Shown here: in pieces, positions 1 through 7,259 of the stretch
Layout of the letters: each line of letters opens with the position of its first letter
Position numbering within the stretch: the first letter of the stretch is position 1
DNA from: Thermoanaerobaculaceae bacterium
GTDB taxonomy: Bacteria > Acidobacteriota > Thermoanaerobaculia > Thermoanaerobaculales > Thermoanaerobaculaceae
Assembly (NCBI GenBank): GCA_022865555.1
Contig: JALHTD010000500.1
Coordinates: 1 to 13,266, forward strand
Length of the DNA: 13,266 nucleotides
Direction: 5' to 3'
Translations under genes and position numbers: made by a program
The notes under the pieces: model-generated
What the model saw: the letters and a program-made list of their open reading frames with translations, nothing else
Databases searched by the model: none
Told to the model about the DNA's origin: nothing

Positions 1-1
1 C

Positions 2-391
2 GCGCGGCGGCTGGTGGCTCCGACCGGAGGGTCCGGGCGCGGGCTGCTCACCCTCGAGGCGGAGGCCCACGCCGGGGCGGAGCTCCTGTTCACCGTGCCG
101 CCCCGCTGCTTCTCGCCGCCGCCCCGTGTGACCTCCGCCGTGGTGCGATTGCACCTGCACCCGCCGCCAGCGCCCCCGGCCACAGTCGAGAGGGCTCTGG
201 AGCTCGCCTCGGCCGCGTTCACACACCGCCGGAAGAAGCTCGGCAACGCTCTTGCCTCTGTCGGATCACCGGTCGAGGTCGCTGCGGGGCTGACTGTCGC
301 AGGAGCCGACGGCAACCTCCGGCCCCAGGATCTCTCGCTCGAGCTGTGGCTGGCCCTGGCGGAGGCTTTGCCCGGCAGGAGGGTTCCCTGA
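2..391 (+). CDS. rsmA: 16S rRNA (adenine1518/1519-N6)-dimethyltransferase RsmA, C-terminal part (5' end outside window)
   Basis: This is the C-terminal part of the SAM-dependent enzyme that dimethylates two adjacent adenines near the 3' end of 16S rRNA during 30S subunit maturation. The reading frame is open from the first bases, so the gene begins upstream and the methyltransferase core with its NLPY-type catalytic motif is not visible. What is visible matches the family: a stretch ending in FTVPPRCFSPPPRVTSAVVRL (the F-x-P-P-P-x-V-x-S-A-V-x-R-L signature), then AAFTHRRKKLGNAL, which corresponds to the conserved F-x-x-R-R-K-x-L-x-N-x-L helix of the C-terminal domain. A GTG at 14 could be read as a start, but the homologous sequence continues upstream of it. 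The TGA stop at 389-391 overlaps the ATG of rnj by one base, so the two are probably co-transcribed. The family assignment is strong; only the 5' extent is unknown. Confidence 0.93.
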   Translation, partial: ARRLVAPTGGSGRGLLTLEAEAHAGAELLFTVPPRCFSPPPRVTSAVVRLHLHPPPAPPATVERALELASAAFTHRRKKLGNALASVGSPVEVAAGLTVAGADGNLRPQDLSLELWLALAEALPGRRVP

Positions 392-2016
392 TGGCCACGC
401 GCCTGCTGGCCCTGGGTGGGCTCGGCGAGTTCGGGGCGAACTCGATGTTGATCGAGCCCGAGTCTGGCGGCCGCGTGCTGATCGACGCCGGCGCGGCCTT
501 CTCCGACCTCGCGGCGTTCGGGGTCGGCTACGAGGTGCCGGACTTCGCGGCCCTGGGCGGGGACGGGCCTGAGGCCGTCATCTTCACCCACGCCCACGAC
601 GACCACGTCAAGGGTCTTGCGTTTCTGCGCGAGGCGTTCCCCAAGGTCGAGATCTTTGCCAGCCGCACGACCCTCGCCTGGGCCCGCCGGGCGCTCTCCA
701 ACGGCAAGCCCCTCGCCACCCGCGAGCTCAAGGGGGGGACGGATCAGCGGGCAGGCCAGTTCGCGGTCGAGGCGCTGCCGGTCTCCCACTCGATTCCCGG
801 TACGGTGGTGCTGCGATTGGAGGGCGAGCCCGGCACCCTGGTCCTCGCGACCGACCTCCGGCTCGCCACCTCGGCGCTTGGCGAGACGACATCTGCAGAC
901 GCACTGGCGCGGTGGGGGGACGCCGGGGTGGGCGTGCTTCTCCTCGACGCTACCAACGCCCTGGTCGAGGCGGAGCCGCCGGCCGAGGAGCAGGTGGCGG
1001 CCGCCCTCGAGGAGCAGGTGCGGGACGCGCGGGGAGCGGTCATCGCGGTCTCCTTCGCCTCACACCTGGGGCGCTTCCGGCAGGTGGCAATGGCCGCGGC
1101 GCAGGCGGGACGGGTCGTCGTGCCGGTCGGACGCGGCCTCGTGGAGTCCCTCGAGGTGCAGGGCCAGCTGGGCGGTCTCAAGCTGCCGCCGGGTCTGGTG
1201 CGGCCGGCCCGAGAGCTGCCCAAGCTGCCGCGCGACCGGGTGGTGGTGGTGGCCACCGGCTCGCAGGGGGAGCCCGGGTCCGCGTTTTCCCGCCTCGCGG
1301 TGGATTTGCTCACGGGCCTGCGGCTGCGAGCGGGTGACACGGTGCTCCACGCGGCGCGCATCATCCCCGGCAACGAGCGCCGGCTGGCACAGCTCTTCGA
1401 CCACTGCGTGCGGCGGGGGGCGCGGGTGGTCACGGCCGCCGAGGTCCCCATCCACGTCTCCGGGCACCCGCACCGAAGCGAGCTGGAGCGCCTGCTGGAC
1501 CTCACCAGGCCGAAGGTCGTAATGCCGGTTCACGGCCGGCGCCGCAACCTGGAGGCTGTGGCCGACCTCGCCCGCCGCCGCGGCATCACAACGGTCGTGG
1601 CGGAGAACGGCGAGGAGCTGGCGTGGCACGGCGGGAAGGTCACCGCCACCGGGGAGCTCAGGCAGGTGGGGCGAATCCTGCTCGACGACGTGGGGGAGGA
1701 GGTGCTGGACCCTGCCGTACTGCACCACCGCCGATCGCTGGCGCGCGAGGGTCTGGTAGTCGCGGTTCTGCCCTGCTCGTGCACCGGCCAGGGCCCAGTG
1801 GGGGAGCCGCAGCTGCACGTCTCGGGCATGCCGCTCTCCCCGGCCGTCCGCGACCACCTGCTGGCGGGCCTGGGCGGCGAGCTTGCCCGCGCCGGAGTGC
1901 TCGCACGCCGCGATCCGGAGTGGCTGCGCAGTACAATGAGCCGGTGGCTGCGAAGCGAGCTGCGCCGGCGCACGCGCCGTCGTCCCGTGGTGGTGGCCCT
2001 GGTCGTGGAGCTCTAG
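391..2016 (+). CDS. rnj: Ribonuclease J, metallo-beta-lactamase/beta-CASP RNase
   Basis: A 541-residue zinc-dependent RNase with endo- and 5'-to-3' exonuclease activity expected for mRNA decay and rRNA processing. The metallo-beta-lactamase signature HAHDDH is at residues 67-72, a further metal ligand is probably H133 in HSIPG, and D155 lies where the family has T-G-D-F. The beta-CASP part includes LLLDATNA (183-190), TGSQGEP (289-295), IIPGNE (324-329) and HVSGH (355-359), and PVHG (379-382) returns to the lactamase fold. A short C-terminal domain and a very basic end (about 515-532) follow. I start it at ATG 391 because AGGAGG at 377-382 is well spaced and the overlap with the rsmA stop (TGATG) is typical coupling; an upstream in-frame start at 346 would lie inside rsmA. 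The motifs HSIPG and ATDLRL differ slightly from the usual HSIPD and TGDF, and the C-terminal domain carries an unusual CSC pair at residues 462-464. RNase J is clearly favoured over RNase Z or CPSF-like relatives because of GSQGEP and HVSGH. Confidence 0.94.
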   Translation: MATRLLALGGLGEFGANSMLIEPESGGRVLIDAGAAFSDLAAFGVGYEVPDFAALGGDGPEAVIFTHAHDDHVKGLAFLREAFPKVEIFASRTTLAWARRALSNGKPLATRELKGGTDQRAGQFAVEALPVSHSIPGTVVLRLEGEPGTLVLATDLRLATSALGETTSADALARWGDAGVGVLLLDATNALVEAEPPAEEQVAAALEEQVRDARGAVIAVSFASHLGRFRQVAMAAAQAGRVVVPVGRGLVESLEVQGQLGGLKLPPGLVRPARELPKLPRDRVVVVATGSQGEPGSAFSRLAVDLLTGLRLRAGDTVLHAARIIPGNERRLAQLFDHCVRRGARVVTAAEVPIHVSGHPHRSELERLLDLTRPKVVMPVHGRRRNLEAVADLARRRGITTVVAENGEELAWHGGKVTATGELRQVGRILLDDVGEEVLDPAVLHHRRSLAREGLVVAVLPCSCTGQGPVGEPQLHVSGMPLSPAVRDHLLAGLGGELARAGVLARRDPEWLRSTMSRWLRSELRRRTRRRPVVVALVVEL

Positions 2017-2017
2017 C

Positions 2018-2806
2018 ATGACGACATGGCAGGCCGTTCTGCTGGGCACCATCCAGGGCCTGACGGAGTTTTTGCCGGTCTCCTCGCGCGGGCACCTGGC
2101 GCTGGCGCAGGCCCTCATGCCGGGGTTCTCCCAGCCGGGCCTCGTGTTCGACGTCTCCCTTCACCTCGGAACGGTCGTGGCGATCATGGCTCTTGAGTGG
2201 CAGAAGATCCTGGAGGCGGTGAGGGAGAGGTACCTCCTCCGCCTCGGGGCACACCTGGTGCTCGCGATGGCCGCGACGTCGGCGCTGGCCCTGCCGCTTC
2301 GCCGCTGGGCGGAGGAGTCCATCCGGTTCCCGCTGCTGATCGCCGCAGGGTTCGTGGTGACCGCCGTTCTTTTGATCGCGGTGCGGTCGGCCGGCGGCAG
2401 GATCGAAGGGCCGAGCATGACCTGGGGCGCATCGGCCTTCGTCGGCCTGGCTCAGGGCGTGGTCGTCCTGCTCCCCGGGATGTCGCGCTCGGGGACGACG
2501 ATCGTGGCGGGGCTGGGCGCGGGACTCTCGCGGCGCTGGGCAGCCGACTTCTCGTTCCTGCTCTCGGTCCCGGCCATCCTCGGCGCGGCTGTGGTCGAGG
2601 CGTGGACGCACCGCTCCGAGCTGGCGGCGGCGAGCGGCTACATGGGGCCGGTCGTGGCCGGCACACTCACCGCCGCGGTCGTGGGATTCGCCGCTCTGGT
2701 GCTTACGCGGCGGCTGGTCCAGCAGGGACGCCTGCACCTCTTTGCTTACTATTTGCTGCCTCTGGCCGCGCTCACCGTGGCCTTGCGGCTGATGGGTGTG
2801 TGGTAA
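2018..2806 (+). CDS. uppP: Undecaprenyl-diphosphatase UppP (BacA family)
   Basis: An integral membrane phosphatase of 262 residues that converts undecaprenyl diphosphate to undecaprenyl phosphate, recycling the lipid carrier for peptidoglycan and other envelope polymers; overproduction gives bacitracin resistance in known cases. Both family signatures are present: QGLTEFLPVSSRGHL at residues 13-27, with E17, S23 and H26 in the catalytic positions, and LPGMSRSGTTI at 152-162 with the essential arginine R157. The rest is a series of hydrophobic helices. Q13 replaces the glutamate found in E. coli, a substitution that is common in the family. ATG 2018 follows the rnj TAG by one base, and GGAG at 2007-2010 is a suitable ribosome binding site, so it is read with rnj. 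Length agrees with the family (about 260-280). The TAA stop overlaps the ftsK ATG (TAATG). Confidence 0.95.
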   Translation: MTTWQAVLLGTIQGLTEFLPVSSRGHLALAQALMPGFSQPGLVFDVSLHLGTVVAIMALEWQKILEAVRERYLLRLGAHLVLAMAATSALALPLRRWAEESIRFPLLIAAGFVVTAVLLIAVRSAGGRIEGPSMTWGASAFVGLAQGVVVLLPGMSRSGTTIVAGLGAGLSRRWAADFSFLLSVPAILGAAVVEAWTHRSELAAASGYMGPVVAGTLTAAVVGFAALVLTRRLVQQGRLHLFAYYLLPLAALTVALRLMGVW

Positions 2807-5166
2807 TGGCGCGCACGCGGGAAGAGATCATGCGCGAGATCGCGGGCTACCTCCTGGACCTGATCGGGGTCCTGGTCCTGCTCGCGGTGTTGACCTACCA
2901 CCCTCTCGATCCCTCGCTCTTCTCGGCCGGCAGCGACGTCGTCCACAATCTCCTGTCCCACGGCGGGGCGGCCGTGGCGGGCATCCTGGTCGGCCTGCTT
3001 GGCGTCCCCGGGCTGGCTGTGCCGGTTGCGATGATCGCGGTGGGCTGGCACTGGCTGCGCGGGAGAGAGCTGGAGTCACCGGGAATCCAGGGGGGCTCGT
3101 GGTCGGTCGCCGTAGTCGGGGGAGCCGGTCTTCTGACCGCGCTCGTGGGTCGGACGTCCTACCGGGGTGGTGAGCTGGAGTGGGGAGGGGAGCTCGGCCG
3201 CTTGGTCGTTGCCGGTCTGACGGAGTCCCTCGGGCCGATCGGCACGCTGGCGCTGTGCGCCGGCGCGCTGTTGGCCGGGGTGGTGTTCGGAGTCCGCGGC
3301 TCGCTGGCGCAGGTGTTCACGGGCACGGGGGAGCTGGTCACCCGCAAGCGCTCCGAGTTTTCGGCCCGGTGGGCGCGCCGCAAAGAGGACAGCCGTCGGG
3401 AGGACATGCGCCGCCAGTTGCTACGCCGCCACCAGGAGCGCCACCCGTCGGCGCCGCGCCCTGCACTGGTGGCCCGCGAGCGACCGGGCCACGGCCGATT
3501 CCGCATCCGGCGCCTGCACCAGGTGGCAGTGATTACGGACGAGGAACCGCCGCAACCACACAGGCCGACCACGGCGCGTGCGCCCGCGCAGCCGAGACCG
3601 CGCCGGTCCGCGTCACCGCGCGTCGAGCCGCTCGCGGTGCAGGAGGTCTTCGACTTCGTCAGCGAGACGCCCGCCTCCCCTCTGCCGGAAAAGACGATGC
3701 TGCTGCTACCGCCCCCGGCGCCGGAGCTCGACCCCAAGCAGTTGGCTCTGATGCGCGAGCACGTGGAGGCGAAGTGCCTCGAGTTCAAGGTCGAGGGCAA
3801 GGTGGAGGATGTGCTGCCCGGACCGGTAATCACAACCTACGAGTTGCGCCCCGCCGCGGGTGTGAAGTACGCGCAGGTCGTGCGGCTGGAGGAGGACCTC
3901 GCGCTTGGCCTACAGGTGGAGGCGGTCCGCATCGAGAGAATCCCCGGCAAGGCCACGGTGGGGATCGAGGTGCCCAACCCGGAGCGACAGACCATCGTGC
4001 TGCGTGAGATCGTCGAGTCCTCGAAGTTCGTGCACTCGGCCTCCCCACTCACGCTGGCGCTCGGCAAGGACATCCACGGGCGGCCGTTCGTGGCCGACAT
4101 GCAGCGCATGCCGCACCTGCTGATCGGTGGCTTCACCGGCTCGGGCAAGAGCGTCGGCGTCAACTCGATGATCATGTCCATCCTGTTCAAGGCGACACCG
4201 GAGACGGTGCGCTTCATCCTGATCGATCCCAAACAGGTGGAGCTGGGGATCTACGAGAAGCTGCCGCACCTGCTGACGCCGATCATCTCCGACCCCAAGG
4301 AGGCGGCGCGTGCGTTGCGCTGGGCGGTGCGCCAGATGCGCGAGCGTTACACGTTGCTCGCCGCCTGCAAGGTGCGCAACCTCACCCAGTACAACGCGCT
4401 GCTTGCGGACACCGAGGCGCGCAGCGTGGCCGCCCGGACGGCGGGCGCCGAGGAGCTGCGGCCGCTGCCGTTCATCGTGATCATCATCGACGAGCTGGCC
4501 GACCTGATGATGACCTGCCCGACCGAGGTGGAGGATTCGATCGGCCACCTCTCGCAGATGGCGCGCGCGGTGGGCATCCACCTCCTGTTCGCGACGCAGC
4601 GCCCGAGCGTGGACATCGTCACCGGCGTGATCAAGGCCAACTTCCCCTGCCGGATCTCCTACAAGGTCCGAACGCGCTTCGACTCCCGCACGATCCTGGA
4701 CACCGAGGGGGCCGAGTGCCTGCTCGGCCAGGGCGACATGCTCTACCTGGCGGCGGGGACGTCGCGCCCGATCCGGTTGCACGGCTGCCTGGTGCGCGAG
4801 GAGGAGATCCTCACTGTCCTCAAGCACCTCCGCCGCCTGGGCAAGCCCGAGTTTGACCCGAGGGTCCTCGAGGAGCCGGAGCCCGGCGCGGCCATGGGCG
4901 GCCAGGCGGACTGGGACGACCCGATGTACAACCAGGCGGCCCGCCTCGTCGTGGCCTGGCGCAAGGCGTCGGCGTCGTACATCCAGCGCAAGTTGCGGCT
5001 GGGGTACGCGCGCTCGGCGAGGCTGCTCGATATGATGGAGCAGGAGGGGCTCGTCGGCCCCTCGCAGGGCTCGCGGGGGCGGGAAGTGTTGGTACCCCCG
5101 GACTACTTCGGTGAGGTTGACGCCACGCAGGTGAACGGCGGCGAGGAGGGTTCGAGCGATGATTGA
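2806..5166 (+). CDS. ftsK: DNA translocase FtsK/SpoIIIE
   Basis: A 786-residue membrane-anchored ATPase that pumps chromosome ends through the division septum. The N-terminal 165 residues hold about four or five hydrophobic segments (near 12-30, 50-66, 68-83, 98-114 and 143-163). A basic, proline-rich linker (about 168-285) follows, short compared with E. coli FtsK. The alpha-beta motor domain has Walker A GGFTGSGKS (441-449, catalytic K448) and Walker B IVIIIDELAD (D562, E563), with FATQRPSVDIVTG just after. The C-terminal winged-helix gamma domain (about 707-770) contains SYIQRKLRLGYARSARL, the region that reads polar KOPS-type DNA sites in relatives. I choose ATG 2806, which overlaps the uppP stop by one base (TAATG); the frame stays open far upstream, but that part is only the uppP gene in another frame. 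No strong Shine-Dalgarno is seen, so translation probably depends on coupling. The last 8 bases overlap the next gene. Confidence 0.95.
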   Translation: MARTREEIMREIAGYLLDLIGVLVLLAVLTYHPLDPSLFSAGSDVVHNLLSHGGAAVAGILVGLLGVPGLAVPVAMIAVGWHWLRGRELESPGIQGGSWSVAVVGGAGLLTALVGRTSYRGGELEWGGELGRLVVAGLTESLGPIGTLALCAGALLAGVVFGVRGSLAQVFTGTGELVTRKRSEFSARWARRKEDSRREDMRRQLLRRHQERHPSAPRPALVARERPGHGRFRIRRLHQVAVITDEEPPQPHRPTTARAPAQPRPRRSASPRVEPLAVQEVFDFVSETPASPLPEKTMLLLPPPAPELDPKQLALMREHVEAKCLEFKVEGKVEDVLPGPVITTYELRPAAGVKYAQVVRLEEDLALGLQVEAVRIERIPGKATVGIEVPNPERQTIVLREIVESSKFVHSASPLTLALGKDIHGRPFVADMQRMPHLLIGGFTGSGKSVGVNSMIMSILFKATPETVRFILIDPKQVELGIYEKLPHLLTPIISDPKEAARALRWAVRQMRERYTLLAACKVRNLTQYNALLADTEARSVAARTAGAEELRPLPFIVIIIDELADLMMTCPTEVEDSIGHLSQMARAVGIHLLFATQRPSVDIVTGVIKANFPCRISYKVRTRFDSRTILDTEGAECLLGQGDMLYLAAGTSRPIRLHGCLVREEEILTVLKHLRRLGKPEFDPRVLEEPEPGAAMGGQADWDDPMYNQAARLVVAWRKASASYIQRKLRLGYARSARLLDMMEQEGLVGPSQGSRGREVLVPPDYFGEVDATQVNGGEEGSSDD

Positions 5167-5458
5167 GCTTTCCCCCCAGATGAATACGTTCCTGGTTGCC
5201 GGCGTCGGCGTCCTGCTCCTGCTGCTGCTCGTCAGCTTCCTCTCGCGCCCGAGGGTCTTCACGCAGTACCTCCAGGCGATGACCGGCATCAAGCTGTCCG
5301 CCCAAGACGTGGCGCGCGTCTACAAGCAGCGGGGCAAGGCCGGGGTGCGGGACATGTTCCTCGAGCTGATCATCCGCGAGGACGCGAAGTCGGGCCCCCG
5401 CATCACGCCCGACTCCATCCCGGACACAGAGCTGCTCGCCCCGGAGAGCAAGGATTGA
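5159..5458 (+). CDS. Small single-span membrane protein of unknown function
   Basis: I do not recognise this 99-residue protein. Residues about 9-28 form one strongly hydrophobic helix with a run of seven leucines and one valine, followed at once by SRPR. The positive-inside rule therefore puts the C-terminal 70 residues in the cytoplasm. That tail is well ordered in appearance: a charged, helix-forming stretch (QDVARVYKQRGKAGVRDMF, 49-67) then LELIIREDAKSG and a proline- and acid-rich end. No metal ligands, cysteines or enzyme motifs are visible. ATG 5159 overlaps the ftsK stop by 8 bases and has GAGGAGG at 5143-5149, so translation with ftsK is likely. Its own stop overlaps the TTG start of the next gene (TTGA). 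Codon use looks like its neighbours, which argues for a real gene. An accessory role to FtsK or the envelope can only be guessed from position. Confidence 0.85.
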   Translation: MIELSPQMNTFLVAGVGVLLLLLLVSFLSRPRVFTQYLQAMTGIKLSAQDVARVYKQRGKAGVRDMFLELIIREDAKSGPRITPDSIPDTELLAPESKD

Positions 5459-5940
5459 GCGCATCCCATCGTCTCGACGCGTTGCTGGAAGCCGGGGTCG
5501 AGTTCGTGGCGGGTGTGCCGTGCTCATACCTGAAGAAGTTCTTCGCGGGCTGCGCTGACCTCCCGCCCAGCGCGTTCCTCCCTGCGGTGCGGGAGGACCA
5601 CGCGGTTGCCGCCTGTGCGGGCGCCTGGCTGGGCGGGCGGCGCACCGTGGTCGCCATGCAGAACTCCGGCCTGGGGTACTGCCTCGAGGTGCTGACCTCG
5701 CTCCACCTCATGTACCGGGTTCCCCTGCCGATGATCGTCTCCGACCGCGGGGCCCCGGCCGACTACGAGGAGCACCGCATCCTGGGGCAGCGCACCAGGC
5801 AACTGCTCGACCTGTTTGGGATCCCGTGGCGGGAGGCACGCCCCGGTCAGCACGAGGCCGAGGCGCGGTGGCTGGTCGAGGCGTCCGAGCGCGGGCGCAC
5901 CGTTGCGGTGCTGCTCGTTGGCAAGGAGGCCGACGAATGA
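5455..5940 (+). CDS. Sulfopyruvate/phosphonopyruvate decarboxylase-like ThDP enzyme, alpha subunit
   Basis: A 161-residue protein that is only the N-terminal (pyrimidine-binding) domain of a thiamine diphosphate enzyme. It resembles ComD, the alpha subunit of sulfopyruvate decarboxylase, and the N-terminal half of phosphonopyruvate decarboxylase. Signs are AGVPCSYLK (19-27), the cofactor-activating glutamate E47 in AVREDHAVAACAGAWLGG, and VAMQNSGLG (66-74) leading to CLEVLTSLHLMYRVPLPMIV, all typical of this subfamily. The active site would be completed by the product of the next gene. The start is TTG 5455, whose last two bases are shared with the previous TGA stop (TTGA); GGAG at 5442-5445 is correctly spaced and no better start lies nearby. 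The substrate is not determined: sulfopyruvate, phosphonopyruvate or another 3-substituted pyruvate are all possible, and no coenzyme M or phosphonate gene is in the window to decide. Confidence 0.85.
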   Translation: MSASHRLDALLEAGVEFVAGVPCSYLKKFFAGCADLPPSAFLPAVREDHAVAACAGAWLGGRRTVVAMQNSGLGYCLEVLTSLHLMYRVPLPMIVSDRGAPADYEEHRILGQRTRQLLDLFGIPWREARPGQHEAEARWLVEASERGRTVAVLLVGKEADE

Positions 5941-6500
5941 CCCGCGCGGAGGCCGTGGCGCTGGCGCTCTCGCTGCTCGCCGACGAGGACATCGTGGTGG
6001 CTGCGGACGGCGCGATCTCCCGCGAGGCGTACAGGGCCCTCGACCGCCCGCGGACGTTCTACATGCTCGGATCGATGGGACAGGTGGCCTCGATCGCCCT
6101 TGGCCTCGCGATGACGCGCCCGGAGCGGGTGATCGGCCTCGACGGCGACGGCAACCTCCTCATGGGATTCGGCGGGCTCGCGATGGTCGGCGGGATCAAA
6201 CCCGCCAACCTCTACCACCTGGTCCTCGACAACGGCTGCTACGCGACCACCGGCGGCCAGCCGGCGCTGTCGCAGAAGGTGGACCTGGCTTCGGCTGCCG
6301 TCGGGTCCGGCTACGCATGGGGGCGCCGCTGCTTCTCCGGCGACGACGCGCGCGACGCGATGGAGAGTTGGCTGGCGGCCAAGGGCCCCGCGCTGCTCGA
6401 CCTCGAGGTGACTGGCGAGGACCCGGAACCTGCACCGCGGGTACCGATGACCCCCGAGGAGATGGCGACGCGCACCCGCGCCGCATTGGCGAGCGCCTGA
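5937..6500 (+). CDS. Sulfopyruvate/phosphonopyruvate decarboxylase-like ThDP enzyme, beta subunit
   Basis: A 187-residue partner of the preceding protein, carrying the diphosphate-binding domain of a ThDP enzyme. The ThDP motif begins at GDG (70-72) in GLDGDGNLLMGFGG and ends at LDNGCYATTGGQ (97-108), with N99 as the expected magnesium ligand. This matches ComE and the C-terminal half of phosphonopyruvate decarboxylase, where the equivalent text is LDN-x-x-x-x-S/T-T-G-G-Q. The GSMGQVASIALGLA stretch (45-58) is also typical. ATG 5937 overlaps the alpha-subunit stop (ATGA) and has AAGGAGG at 5923-5929, so the subunits should be made in equal amounts. An upstream in-frame start would sit inside the alpha gene and is not supported. 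This is the last gene of the rightward cluster; only 25 bases separate its stop from the convergent ppa stop. Confidence 0.86.
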   Translation: MTRAEAVALALSLLADEDIVVAADGAISREAYRALDRPRTFYMLGSMGQVASIALGLAMTRPERVIGLDGDGNLLMGFGGLAMVGGIKPANLYHLVLDNGCYATTGGQPALSQKVDLASAAVGSGYAWGRRCFSGDDARDAMESWLAAKGPALLDLEVTGEDPEPAPRVPMTPEEMATRTRAALASA

Positions 6501-6525
6501 GCGCAACTGCCTCACACCTCGGGAC

Positions 6526-7083
6526 TCAGCCGCGCGGCTTCTGCCGGTGCATGTAGGAGAACAACTTCTCGTAGAGGGCCATGGCGTGGGCGACGGCCTT
6601 CTTTGCCTCCTCCGGGCCGAGGAAGTCCTGGACCAGGACCTCCTTGTGCTCGAGCGCCTTGTAGTCCTCGAAGAAGCGGCGCACCTCGTTCATCCGGTGG
6701 GCGGGCAGCTCGCTGATGTGGGTGTACTCGCGGTACTCGGGGTCGTCCAGGTGGATCGAGACGATCTTCTCGTCGTTCTCGCCCTGGTCGAGCATCGTCA
6801 TCATGCCGATGGGGCGGACGCGCAGGATCGAGAGCGGCACCACCGGCTCCTGCATCAGCACCAGCACGTCGAGCGGGTCGTGATCGTCGCCCAACGTCTG
6901 CGGGATGAAACCGTAGCTCGCCGGGTAGATCACGGAGGACGAGAGGATCCGGTCCACCCGCAGGAGGCCGGTTTCCTTGTCGAGCTCGTACTTGACCTTG
7001 CTGCCCTTGGGGATCTCGATGACCGCCTGGAACTCCTCGGGCGCCTGCGGGCCGATGTGGACGTCGTGCCACGGGTGGCTCAT
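6526..7083 (-). CDS. ppa: Inorganic pyrophosphatase, family I
   Basis: A soluble magnesium-dependent enzyme of 185 residues that hydrolyses pyrophosphate and so pulls biosynthetic reactions forward. Conserved active-site residues are visible in order: IEIPKGSKVKYE (22-33), YPASYGFIPQTLGDDHDPLDVLV (53-75) with the aspartates D67, D69 and D72, then D99, D104 and K106 in DQGENDEK, and Y141-K142 in FEDYKALE. Length and order match the E. coli-type enzyme. I start it at the ATG whose complement is 7081-7083 (MSHPWHD), because GGAGAG lies about 5-10 bases upstream; a longer version starting near 7188 would add an alanine/arginine-rich stretch with no family support. The gene is transcribed toward the decarboxylase cluster and away from the aro-his-trp operon. 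It appears to be a single-gene unit. Confidence 0.96.
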   Translation of the reverse strand: MSHPWHDVHIGPQAPEEFQAVIEIPKGSKVKYELDKETGLLRVDRILSSSVIYPASYGFIPQTLGDDHDPLDVLVLMQEPVVPLSILRVRPIGMMTMLDQGENDEKIVSIHLDDPEYREYTHISELPAHRMNEVRRFFEDYKALEHKEVLVQDFLGPEEAKKAVAHAMALYEKLFSYMHRQKPRG

Positions 7084-7186
7084 GGGCTCTCTCCGGCGCG
7101 GCGCCGTCAGCAGCCGACCCGGGCACGGGCGGCTCGGAGTGCCACTCTCGCTTGCCTGATCGTCCGCTCGGCGCGGCGCCGGCGCC

Positions 7187-7192
7187 ATCCTA
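7187..7192 (-). promoter_or_regulatory. Possible -10 box of the ppa promoter
   Basis: Read on the - strand, this is TAGGAT preceded by TTGCGC. It resembles the TAGCGT box of the divergent promoter nearby. There is no good -35 hexamer 16-18 bases upstream, so this is weak. It would give ppa a 5' leader of about 97 bases, which includes two copies of a GC-rich 13-mer (7094-7106 and 7169-7181). Confidence 0.3.
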
Positions 7193-7222
7193 GCGCAATC
7201 GGGTCTGCCGGGCGCTCCGGGG

Positions 7223-7252
7223 TTGACACCCTGGCGGGCGCTGCTCTAGCGT
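7223..7252 (+). promoter_or_regulatory. Promoter of the leader peptide and aroDE-hisD-trpEGD operon
   Basis: A perfect TTGACA -35 hexamer lies at 7223-7228. At 18 bases' distance is TAGCGT (7247-7252); the overlapping hexamer CTAGCG at 7246-7251 gives the 17-base alternative. It is the only perfect TTGACA noticed in the intergenic region and stands just before the leader reading frame. Transcription would begin about seven bases after the -10 box, near 7258-7260, which coincides with the ATG of the leader peptide. The promoter is therefore predicted to make a leaderless or nearly leaderless transcript. This is inferred from sequence only; no start site has been measured. Confidence 0.65.
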
Positions 7253-7259
7253 CGTGGCG

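Noticed and set aside
528..2737. Several long - strand frames opposite rnj and uppP
   Set aside because: Low-complexity translations overlapping well-supported genes; no start signal or recognisable domain.
3910..5292. Long open frame on the - strand across ftsK and the small membrane protein
   Set aside because: It mirrors a real gene with clear motifs; long antisense frames are expected at this GC content and its translation is rich in Arg, His and Ala without family features.
5455..6500. Part of a phosphonate or coenzyme M biosynthesis cluster
   Set aside because: Neither PEP mutase nor any sulfonate gene is visible on either side within the window.
6501..6525. Bidirectional terminator between the convergent beta-subunit gene and ppa
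   Set aside because: Only 25 bases, with no clear stem followed by T or A runs; terminators may lie inside the gene ends, but I cannot show one.
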